Shown one piece after another: positions 26,807 to 34,470 of a stretch of DNA of 64,000 nt. Source of the DNA: Ignavibacteria bacterium (GTDB lineage Bacteria; Bacteroidota; Ignavibacteria; OLB7); the NCBI GenBank assembly GCA_020635205.1, contig JACKAE010000003.1:186001-250000 (forward strand). The letters run 5' to 3'. Under the pieces are notes generated by a model, which did not search any database, was not told where the DNA came from, and saw only the letters and a list, made by a program, of their open reading frames with translations. Each line of letters opens with the position of its first letter. Position 1 is the stretch's first letter. The translations under genes and the position numbers were made by a program.

Positions 26807-27376
26807 TTACACCCCTCCTCTACTGAATTCAAGCTCCATTTTATCCTTCAAGTCCGCCACTCCATTCAACTCAGCTTTATCCGTTTCACTCGGCTCCACT
26901 TCAAAATATTTCTCCTCCAGCAACCCCAGCACAGCCTGATGTACATCAAGTTTACCAGTAACAACGTCGAAGATCAGACAAGTGCGGTTGACCGAATATC
27001 TCTTCAGCAGATGGTCGCGGAGCACCTCTGTTGCCCATATCCGGAACTGTGTTCCCCGCTTCGAGTTGACCCGATAGCCAACGGAGATGATGGCGTCGAG
27101 GTTGTAGAAGCGGATTGTACGGCGAACATCCCGTTTCCCCTCCCGTTGAACTACCGAGTATTCCTCGGTAGTTGCTTGTTCCTCCAGTTCACCCTCTTGA
27201 AAGATGTTGCGCAAGTGAAGCCCGATTGTGTCGGTATCTTTTTCAAACAGCAACGCCATCTGTTTCTGGCTGAGCCAGAGCGTCTCACTCTCCAGTCGTA
27301 CATCGAGTTGTACCGAGCCATCCTTCCCTGTATAGAAAACGACTTCACCACGGTCTCTGTCGGATTGCTCTGTCAT
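26807..27376 (-). CDS. RhuM-like protein with an HsdS-type tail (chimera)
   Basis: A 189-residue protein. Residues about 8-130 match the RhuM N-terminal domain (LWLSQKQMALLFEKDTDTIG, RTIRFYNLDAIISVGYRVNS, FRIWATEVLRDHLLKRYSVN). Full-length RhuM proteins usually run beyond 300 residues. From about 131 it switches to LIFDVVTGKLDVHQAV, which matches the end of the HsdS encoded immediately upstream (LISDVVTGKLDVREAA), also at the DNA level. It therefore looks like a truncated rhuM joined to an hsdS 3' end. Its start overlaps the hsdS stop by 4 bp (27373-27376). RhuM has no settled function; it recurs in restriction islands. Confidence 0.82.
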   Translation of the reverse strand: MTEQSDRDRGEVVFYTGKDGSVQLDVRLESETLWLSQKQMALLFEKDTDTIGLHLRNIFQEGELEEQATTEEYSVVQREGKRDVRRTIRFYNLDAIISVGYRVNSKRGTQFRIWATEVLRDHLLKRYSVNRTCLIFDVVTGKLDVHQAVLGLLEEKYFEVEPSETDKAELNGVADLKDKMELEFSRGGV

Positions 27377-28797
27377 ATGTCTTCCTCAAACAATTCAGCC
27401 TCCTCCTCCTCAAGGTCCCCCTCCTCACCCACTTCAATCTCTTCCAACTCCTCTTCCTCAACCTCATCCGGCAACGCCGCAGCAGCCTCCCGCACGTCGA
27501 GCTTGCCGGTGACGACGTCGGAAATCAGTCGAGTTCGGTATTCGTTGAGGAGGGTGATTTCGTGGTGGGTAGTACCGGAGGCATTGGCGACCATCTTGTC
27601 CCAGATCCTAATCATGTCCAAGATCTGCCTTTGATCTTCAACCGGTGGACATGGAAGACGTAGGCGCGAAACCATTCCAGCATTTAGGTTATCCATTGTC
27701 GCACCGATAGACGACAAGCTAAGTGTGTCTCGAATCCCCTGTGAACCAAAAAGAATTTCTAAATAAGAAGGCTCAAGCATCTCACTCTTAGGTCGAATAC
27801 GAAGGCAACCTGTCCCACAAAGCCAACCAGCCTCGTGATCCGTAACAAGTGCACATCGGCCAAGTTCTCCACGACGTGCCGCTACGATATCACCAACACG
27901 CAATTTGTGTCTCGTCAATTCCGCGGCCTTCTCACTACTCACGGAGACAGAAGGATCTGCCACAATTTGGCCACCGGCAAGATGGGAAGGGTTAATAACT
28001 GGGACACCTCCAGTGATATAGTCAGCGGCATGAAGCTGACTACCAAACGGACCAGTTTGAATTGAGCGTACAGCGGCTCCCATTGTGACCACCTTCCAAC
28101 CCTCCGGCACTTCCCCCAGCCACTCAACCCCTGAATCCTTCATCGGAACATTCGGATCCAGTCCTCGCGTAACGGCATTGTGAATAATCACCTGCTTCTG
28201 TTCTTCGAGGAGAGCAATTAGCTTCCGCTTGGCGCGGATGAACCGCTTCACCTTCCGGTCAACGTGGTTCAGGTATTTGACGATGGCGGTTTGTTCGGGG
28301 AGGGTTGGAATAGGAAACTCCGCACCCAAAAACGATTCGTCTGTCAACTGTAGCCTCGAAGTCCAGACTCCCTTGGAACGTACTCTGAGTTCCCAATGAA
28401 ACGGCACTGAGCGAACCAGCTCATGGACGAAACGAGAAGAAACTTCTATGTTATGACGGTATACTCCATAAGCTGTACTTACAATTCCATGATGCTCAGA
28501 TACACCAAGCCCACCTGCCCAGGCCCAAAGACTATTGATAACAAGATCGCCAGGCCAACACAGCTTGTGGCCGACATACGATTCAGCAGCGAACATGGTC
28601 ACGTTTGCGGACTTGCGAGGTACTACACCATGCTTTGATGAAACAGTAAGAAGCTCTTCCTCACCAGTGGCCGACCGTCTATCAATGCTTGAGAAAAGAT
28701 ACTTACCCCGCCGCACCTCCCAATGCTCCGGCACTTGCCCGAGCCACTCGACGCCAGAGTCTTTCATGTGGGAGTAGGGTTTCAATATTTCAATCAT
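27373..28797 (-). CDS. hsdS: Type I restriction-modification S subunit
   Basis: A 474-residue specificity subunit that sets the DNA target of the methylase and restriction complex. It has two target-recognition domains, each introduced by a near repeat (MKDSGVEWLGQVPEHWEV near the start and MKDSGVEWLGEVPEGWKV near residue 217), and central and C-terminal conserved coiled segments (LPEQTAIVKYLNHVDRKVKR and CPPVEDQRQILDMIRIWDKM). After LISDVVTGKLDVREAAAAL it ends in a 30-residue, almost wholly acidic tail (EEEELEEIEVGEEGDLEEEE...), longer than I expect. It follows the OLD-type ATPase gene by 85 bp and overlaps the next gene. Confidence 0.95.
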   Translation of the reverse strand: MIEILKPYSHMKDSGVEWLGQVPEHWEVRRGKYLFSSIDRRSATGEEELLTVSSKHGVVPRKSANVTMFAAESYVGHKLCWPGDLVINSLWAWAGGLGVSEHHGIVSTAYGVYRHNIEVSSRFVHELVRSVPFHWELRVRSKGVWTSRLQLTDESFLGAEFPIPTLPEQTAIVKYLNHVDRKVKRFIRAKRKLIALLEEQKQVIIHNAVTRGLDPNVPMKDSGVEWLGEVPEGWKVVTMGAAVRSIQTGPFGSQLHAADYITGGVPVINPSHLAGGQIVADPSVSVSSEKAAELTRHKLRVGDIVAARRGELGRCALVTDHEAGWLCGTGCLRIRPKSEMLEPSYLEILFGSQGIRDTLSLSSIGATMDNLNAGMVSRLRLPCPPVEDQRQILDMIRIWDKMVANASGTTHHEITLLNEYRTRLISDVVTGKLDVREAAAALPDEVEEEELEEIEVGEEGDLEEEEAELFEEDI

Positions 28798-28882
28798 ACG
28801 AACGCTCTACGAATACTCCGCCAATTGCTCTACTGTTCCTTGATAGGAGCGAAAGAAAAGAGATATTGCATTCCATCTGTAT

Positions 28883-30817
28883 CTATCCTTCGCTCAAGTT
28901 TGAGTCATTCCTGCTGAATTGCAGTATTGTATCTACTGCTCGTTCTAACTTGGGTGGCAGACCTGATTCATTGCATGCCTCAGTGAGCCACTCAACAATG
29001 AACAAATCGTTTTTGCCCAAATCTCCAACTTCATCGAACCGGCGATTTGCTTTATCCCTGCATGTCTTGTAGTGAGGCTCATCGAATCCACCTTTGACAG
29101 CATTGGCGATATCTGATTTCCACACGATATGATCTGCTCTGAATTCATCATCCTCTGGAAATGAGTCGACATCCGACTCTAACAATGCTAGCAGTCGTGC
29201 ATTCACTCCCTCGTGCTTGTTACGTTGGTCTGATTTGCAGTTGGAGTCCGAATCAAAAATTGCAAAAACATGAAGTCCTAACTTTTTAGCTATTGCGAGA
29301 GGTGGAACCATACTCAGTTTCCCATTCACAGGAATGAAGTGACAACCGTAGGTGCGAAACTCATCCCACCTATTGCTTATATGGAGTGCCGTCGTTAGAT
29401 ATGAAATGTCCTCGGGGCCCTCAACCAGAATTGGACACTGTGTGAAAAACATCTCACAGACACGTGCCTGGAGAATTTGGTGGACTTTGGCAACTAATCC
29501 ATCACCTTGCCCCTTCGCACTCTTGTCTCCAATCCTCTCTAGCTCAGAACACAAATCGTCGAATGTGAGGCTTCTAATGCGCGGCTTACTATTCACTTCT
29601 CTCTTGACCATCCGCACATTCTCAAAACCCTTACCATTTACAAAGAACGGTGAATGTGTGGTCACAATCACCTGAGCGTTCCCACCAGACAATTGTGTAA
29701 ACACCTCCGCAAGGTGCCGTGCTTGAGGAGGGTGTTGATATAGCTCTGGTTCTTCGCATGCAAGAATCAGTGTTGGTATATTCTCACCATCTCCCTCTGA
29801 CAACTCCTGTAATAGCGCAAGCAAATAGGAGCGTTGTAGTCCGTGGCCCATCTGATCCAAATGCCCTAAGAATTCACCTTCGCCAGTCAAAACCTCTGCC
29901 ATAGGGGGAGCTATTCGCACTGACTTTTCTGCATCATCCTTCCATCCCATTTCTAACTCGATACCGGGATGAGCCCAAGAAGACAACTTGTCTTTTAAGG
30001 ATTGAGAAAGATCGTGCAGTGCCGATTCTTGGTTTTTAATCAGGTTACGGTACTTCTCTGTGACTTCTGATTGTAATTCCTCAAATTCTTTATCGAGCGT
30101 TGTCCGATTTGCAACGGCTCGGTTCACCAATAACGCCAAGGCAGTGTTCCTCCCTTCTTGCCCTTCCTCACTGGCATCCTTTACTGCTGGCAAGTATACC
30201 CATTGAACAAACTGAGCTAACATTCCTTGGCTGTTGACTCCATAAAATTGATCTTCGCTTGGAATCTCAACACATTCCCCTCTGTTGCTTTCTTCATAAC
30301 TACGCAATGCATCTTGCATTTGAGACTTGGTTGTTGCGGGTGGAAGATCAGGTCGTCGTGTTTGAAGTTCTTTGTAGATTTTTTTTAGCTCATTGGCTCG
30401 TTCGCCTTCTTTGTCAGCCTCGAAATATCGTCTAAAACCCTCAATGCCTAACCTATTACCATAGAACTTCACTGGCGCGAATCCTTGTTCGTAATCGAAC
30501 TGAGCCTCTGCTGTTACGATAAGGCAATCATGACGAACATATGCCTTTAACTCTTCTTTCGCTTTATCACTAATCCTGTCAAACGTGACGGAGATCCTTA
30601 TTGGCTCCTCAGTTCTTTCTAGGTAGAAATCTTGCTTCGACATTCGAGACACGTCCTTAACGGAGCCGGATTGACTCTGGAAGAAGACATTCAGTGCTGA
30701 CAAAACGGTCGATTTCCCAACACCGTTTGGACCTACCAAAGATGTATAGTCATTAAGACTTACCTTCTCGTGCTTAAGGATTCTGAAGTTCTCGATCTCA
30801 ACAGATTCAATTTTCAT
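28883..30817 (-). CDS. OLD-type AAA ATPase with TOPRIM domain
   Basis: About 644 residues from the ATG at 30817 (MKIESVEIENFRILKHEKV). The N-terminal ATPase has Walker A GPNGVGKSTVLSAL at about 30-43, and an ABC-type signature and Walker B region near LILACEEPELYQHPPQARHL. The C-terminal TOPRIM nuclease has PILVEGPEDISYLTTALHIS with the glutamate and FAIFDSDSNCKSD with the DxD. This is the architecture of overcoming-lysogenisation-defect (OLD) nucleases. Gabija GajA is a relative, but no UvrD-type GajB helicase is present, so it is a single-gene OLD, probably a class 1 defence nuclease. It sits inside the restriction operon between KTSC and hsdS. Confidence 0.9.
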   Translation of the reverse strand: MKIESVEIENFRILKHEKVSLNDYTSLVGPNGVGKSTVLSALNVFFQSQSGSVKDVSRMSKQDFYLERTEEPIRISVTFDRISDKAKEELKAYVRHDCLIVTAEAQFDYEQGFAPVKFYGNRLGIEGFRRYFEADKEGERANELKKIYKELQTRRPDLPPATTKSQMQDALRSYEESNRGECVEIPSEDQFYGVNSQGMLAQFVQWVYLPAVKDASEEGQEGRNTALALLVNRAVANRTTLDKEFEELQSEVTEKYRNLIKNQESALHDLSQSLKDKLSSWAHPGIELEMGWKDDAEKSVRIAPPMAEVLTGEGEFLGHLDQMGHGLQRSYLLALLQELSEGDGENIPTLILACEEPELYQHPPQARHLAEVFTQLSGGNAQVIVTTHSPFFVNGKGFENVRMVKREVNSKPRIRSLTFDDLCSELERIGDKSAKGQGDGLVAKVHQILQARVCEMFFTQCPILVEGPEDISYLTTALHISNRWDEFRTYGCHFIPVNGKLSMVPPLAIAKKLGLHVFAIFDSDSNCKSDQRNKHEGVNARLLALLESDVDSFPEDDEFRADHIVWKSDIANAVKGGFDEPHYKTCRDKANRRFDEVGDLGKNDLFIVEWLTEACNESGLPPKLERAVDTILQFSRNDSNLSEG

Positions 30818-30916
30818 AGGAACATGATGAGTTTTTGTATGGAAGTAAATGTGCAAGATTGGGGCTGGGGTAAGTCGAACATACACATCGGCGCGCGAAG
30901 TCCTATGTTCTGAATG

Positions 30917-31129
30917 TTAGCTTACTCGAGTCCAAGCATACGTGTTTTTAATGTGGTGATTGATGTAGCTACCTATTGAAGCAGCTGACATCAGGTTGTG
31001 ATAGACAGACTCCGGCACCGCGTGATACTGATATACGCGGCCACCGTGAAACTCGACTTCAAGTGTGGATGTTGAGCTGTCATATCCGATGCTGATAACG
31101 TTGGAAGAGGATACTGGTACTCTATGCAT
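30917..31129 (-). CDS. KTSC domain protein
   Basis: A 70-residue protein consisting of one KTSC domain: SSNVISIGYDSSTSTLEVEF, then GGRVYQYHAVPESVYHNLM and SIGSYINHHIKNTYAWTRV. The domain takes its name from a conserved lysyl-tRNA-synthetase-associated sequence and is small and basic; it occurs alone in many genomes, where its role is unclear. It lies about 100 bp from the OLD-type ATPase downstream and 105 bp from the GIY-YIG gene upstream. The gaps make coupled translation unlikely. Confidence 0.85.
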   Translation of the reverse strand: MHRVPVSSSNVISIGYDSSTSTLEVEFHGGRVYQYHAVPESVYHNLMSAASIGSYINHHIKNTYAWTRVS

Positions 31130-31234
31130 GATTGTTAAGTCTAAATTTATGATGTATGCGACTTGCTGGGTTTGACGGCGTATTGCCTCTCAATACAGGA
31201 GTCTTCTATTTTTAGATATAGCTTTGGCATGCGA

Positions 31235-32092
31235 TCATTCTTCCACTTCCCTCTGCTGATGTACTTTCAGAGTCACCCCTCTTTCGTCTTTCCAGGCTTC
31301 ACGACCGTTGGTGTTTCTGCCCGAGACCACAGATGCTGCCAACGATGGGGACGAGAACTCGTAGTCGGCTGTAAACGCCAGTCCATCGCTCTGTTCTACA
31401 AGGATTCCTTCATCCCGCAGCTTCTTTCTGGAGCGGCGACCAAAGGTGAGTGACCGAACTTCCTCTTTCCGCGCTATGCTTCCTTGCGTGACAGCAAATC
31501 CGTTGTTAGTTACGTAGCCGTGCGCCTTCCATCCCTTCCCCTGATATTGATAGTTACGCTGCCCCACCACGGCAGCAGCGGTTGGCTCAAAGGCAGTGAT
31601 CCCGAACACAGGCAGAAGAGAGAGCATTTCCCGAAGATATCCTTCCACCTGAGCTTGGTCAGATTCCGAAAGAGAGGGGAGTCCGGGAGTGTTGGAATTG
31701 TCGAGATGACACCGCTTGTATCTCTTCGCCAGATCCACCAGACGCGACTCCAGATATTTCACTTCCGCCTTGTTCAATGGCTCTCCCCGCGTCGTAAAAA
31801 TTACTGCCTGCTGCCAGAAATCCCGATCACTATAGTGACTATTCAGCCGTGTCCGAATAGTCTCTGCCTCGCCGACATAAATCATCGGAAGTTCCTCGTT
31901 ATCGTCCCGTCCTGATAGAATGTAAACTCCACTGTTCGAGAATTCCTCACGCTTCTTCGCCTCTGGATAACGTCCGCGCGGACAAATGATGCCCAGCCCA
32001 ACCCAGTTTGACTTTTCCACCAAACGCAAGCCGTCGGGTCGTCCATCAACCATCAGGATGCTCACAACAAAAGGATGAATTGTTTCCATCAT
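31235..32092 (-). CDS. GIY-YIG nuclease with DUF4357
   Basis: A 285-residue protein. The N-terminal part (residues about 45-120) has SGVYILSGRDDNEELPMIYV followed by GEAETIRTRLNSHYSDRDFW, the GIY-YIG nuclease core with the GVYIL/IYVGEA pair and the arginine. The C-terminal part (TNNGFAVTQGSIARKEEVRS, later RKKLRDEGILVEQSDGLAFT) matches DUF4357, a small domain that often trails GIY-YIG nucleases and type I modification genes. It may cut modified or foreign DNA, or regulate the methylase; the role is inferred. Its start overlaps the hsdM stop by 4 bp (32089-32092), showing close coupling to the methylase. Confidence 0.88.
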   Translation of the reverse strand: MMETIHPFVVSILMVDGRPDGLRLVEKSNWVGLGIICPRGRYPEAKKREEFSNSGVYILSGRDDNEELPMIYVGEAETIRTRLNSHYSDRDFWQQAVIFTTRGEPLNKAEVKYLESRLVDLAKRYKRCHLDNSNTPGLPSLSESDQAQVEGYLREMLSLLPVFGITAFEPTAAAVVGQRNYQYQGKGWKAHGYVTNNGFAVTQGSIARKEEVRSLTFGRRSRKKLRDEGILVEQSDGLAFTADYEFSSPSLAASVVSGRNTNGREAWKDERGVTLKVHQQREVEE

Positions 32093-34068
32093 CTCCCCTC
32101 CCCCACAATCTCTTCAAGCAACCCTTCCGTCTCCTCCTCCAATGCCAGAATATCGGCTCGAATTTCCTCGAGCGTTCGCATTGGCTGCGGCTTGTAGAAG
32201 TAGCGGGTGAAGCTGATCTCGTAGCCGGTTTTTACGCTCTCGGGGTTGTACCAGACGTCGGCGGCGTGGGGCAATACCTCGCGGCGGAGGAATGCCTCGA
32301 TTCCCCCCTCTTCCAGAAGGGGTATCTGCTCGGTGTCCCGCAGGTCGGTGTCCGGTTCGTACTCCACCACCACCCCTTTCCCGTCAATCGTCGCCGGAAA
32401 AAGACCCCGCAGCGGGTCGGCCTCAGTCCCCTTCTTGTGAATCTTCTTGATGATCGGAACACCAGTCTCAGATCGCGTTCCACTCTCCTTCAACTCTTTT
32501 ATCTCCTTCGCCTTATAGACTTTGTCACCCTCAGCCCCCTCGATCCTCAGTGGCCGGTCGACCGTTACTTTCCAGTAACCGAACGCCCGGTTGTCGAAGA
32601 TTTTGCTCTGTTCGGTCTCCTCGAATTTCAAGAAGACGTCGCTGATGCGGACGATATCCTCGATGCTCAACTCGCAGTTTTTCTTCCCCAGATTTTTTCG
32701 GAGTGGCTTGTACCATTCGGTGGCGTCAATCAACTGCACGTTCCCCCGCCGATGTTCCGGCTTGCGGTTCGTGAGAACCCAGATGTAGGTTGCAATGCTG
32801 GTGTTGTAGAACATGTTCAGGGGGAGTGCCACAATCGCTTCCAGCCAGTCGTTCTCGATAATCCACCGCCTGATGTTGCTCTCCCCCTGCCCAGCATCGC
32901 CGGTGAAGAGTGAACTGCCGTTGTGAACTTCGGCGATTCGGCTTCCGAGTTTTGTGTTCCGCTTCATTTTGGATAGCATGTTGACCAGAAAGAGCATCTG
33001 GCCGTCGCTCGAACGGGTTACTAACGAGTACTCCGGATCGCCGTTGTGTTCAATCAAGAAGCGGGGATCGCGCATATCTTTCTTCCCTCCCATCCGCTCC
33101 AGGTCGGTCTTCCAGCTTTTACCATAGGGTGGATTGGAGAGCATGAAGTCGAACTCGCGGGAGGGGAACGCATCGTTCGAGAGGGTTGAGTGCTCCGGGC
33201 CGCCAACGATGTTATCTGCCGCCTCCCCATCCCCTTTCAGGAGCATGTCGGCTTTGCAGATGGCATAGGTTTCGGCGTTGATCTCCTGTCCATACAGGTG
33301 GGTTGCCACCTGCTTGCCGTGCTCCTGGGCCAGTTCCTGCAGAACGTCTTCGGCAACGGTCAGCATCCCACCGGTTCCGCAGGCCGCATCATAGAGGAGA
33401 TAGGTTCCAGACTCGATGTCGTTGGCAATCGGCAGGAACATCAACCTCGTCATCAGATCCACGGCATCCCGCGGTGTCCAGTGTTGGCCGGCCTCCTCGT
33501 TGTTCTCCTCGTTGAACTTCCGAACAAGCTCCTCGAAGATCGAACCCATGCCGTGATTGTCGAGTCCCGGATGCCGGATCGACCCGTCCCCATTCAGCAC
33601 CGGATCGGGGCTGAGGTTAATCTCGGGAGAGGTCAGCTTTTCGATAAGCGTTCCGAGCGCATCGGCTCGGGAAAGCCGGGGAATCTGGTTGCGGAATTCG
33701 AAGTTCTCGAGGATATCCTGAACGTTGGGCGAGAAGCCGTCGAGATATGCTTCGAAGTCGGCTTTCAGCTGCTGGCGATTGGCGCGGGATTTCAGATCGC
33801 GGAGTGTAAACTGGGATGTGTTGTAAAAGGCTTGTCCTGCAGCCTGCCTCAGTGCGGCATCCTGTTCCACAATTCTGGCTTTATCAAGAGTGGCTTTCAT
33901 ATCGAGCACATCCTCCTTTTTATCCTCAAGAACCGCGTCAAGGCGTCTGAGCACTGTCATCGGAAGGATCACATCTCGGTACTTGCCGCGGACGTAGAGA
34001 TCGCGCAGCACATCATCTGCAATTCCCCAAATATAGTTGGTAATCCAGCTTAGCTCGCTCTGTTGCAT
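32089..34068 (-). CDS. hsdM: Type I restriction-modification M subunit
   Basis: A 659-residue adenine methyltransferase. The N-terminal helical domain includes WGIADDVLRDLYVRGKYRDV and PMTVLRRLDAVLE. The SAM-binding motif I is YDAACGTGGMLTVAEDVLQE, and the catalytic motif IV is NPPY in MLSNPPYGKSWKTDL, the signature of N6-adenine methylation. The C-terminal part (YEISFTRYFYKPQPMRTLEE) binds HsdS. Together with HsdS it protects host DNA and with HsdR it makes the restriction enzyme. It is the first gene of the island on the minus strand; no promoter of the Bacteroidota form could be fixed in the 34069-34470 gap. Confidence 0.96.
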   Translation of the reverse strand: MQQSELSWITNYIWGIADDVLRDLYVRGKYRDVILPMTVLRRLDAVLEDKKEDVLDMKATLDKARIVEQDAALRQAAGQAFYNTSQFTLRDLKSRANRQQLKADFEAYLDGFSPNVQDILENFEFRNQIPRLSRADALGTLIEKLTSPEINLSPDPVLNGDGSIRHPGLDNHGMGSIFEELVRKFNEENNEEAGQHWTPRDAVDLMTRLMFLPIANDIESGTYLLYDAACGTGGMLTVAEDVLQELAQEHGKQVATHLYGQEINAETYAICKADMLLKGDGEAADNIVGGPEHSTLSNDAFPSREFDFMLSNPPYGKSWKTDLERMGGKKDMRDPRFLIEHNGDPEYSLVTRSSDGQMLFLVNMLSKMKRNTKLGSRIAEVHNGSSLFTGDAGQGESNIRRWIIENDWLEAIVALPLNMFYNTSIATYIWVLTNRKPEHRRGNVQLIDATEWYKPLRKNLGKKNCELSIEDIVRISDVFLKFEETEQSKIFDNRAFGYWKVTVDRPLRIEGAEGDKVYKAKEIKELKESGTRSETGVPIIKKIHKKGTEADPLRGLFPATIDGKGVVVEYEPDTDLRDTEQIPLLEEGGIEAFLRREVLPHAADVWYNPESVKTGYEISFTRYFYKPQPMRTLEEIRADILALEEETEGLLEEIVGEGR

Positions 34069-34470
34069 GTATGGTTATGCTACTTCGTAGTGTTTCGTTG
34101 AGACGATGAGTTCGCGGAAGGGGGTCTGGCCTCCCACATTCATGAAGATACGCGATCTATGTCTATCATCCACCTTGCACCTAATGACCAAGACCAACCA
34201 GATGAAGTTGTCCGAATCAGACACAGAACTCCTGTGGGAAGAGAGCAATTGTCAACACAAGATTGTTTGTTCCGAGAAGAACCATCCGTTCTGCAGAAGC
34301 TGTCTTGATGATCGCGAAATGGGACGCACCGCACGGAGGGGTTCTATCGATGTGCGATGCTCGCATGACGATTCCCAACTAACGATTGAAGAAGGCTCTG
34401 CTGTTCGTACCTCGCACATCGTTATTCGTAAATCCAAGCCAACAAGTTCAAACTGAGCGAAGCAACAGAC
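34069..34470. other. Gap between the restriction island and the TPR regulator gene
   Basis: This 402-bp stretch lies between hsdM (start 34068, minus) and the end of the TPR-HTH gene (34471, minus). An open frame on the plus strand (34106-34456) has no recognisable content and is not counted as a gene. The promoter of hsdM should be here. I see no repeat or hairpin worth naming. Confidence 0.4.

Noticed and set aside
28883..30817. A Gabija system
   Set aside because: The ATPase-TOPRIM protein resembles GajA, but no UvrD-like GajB helicase is encoded nearby.
34106..34456. A plus-strand gene in the gap before hsdM
   Set aside because: No family, no coupling and poor composition; it is the kind of frame expected by chance in this gap.
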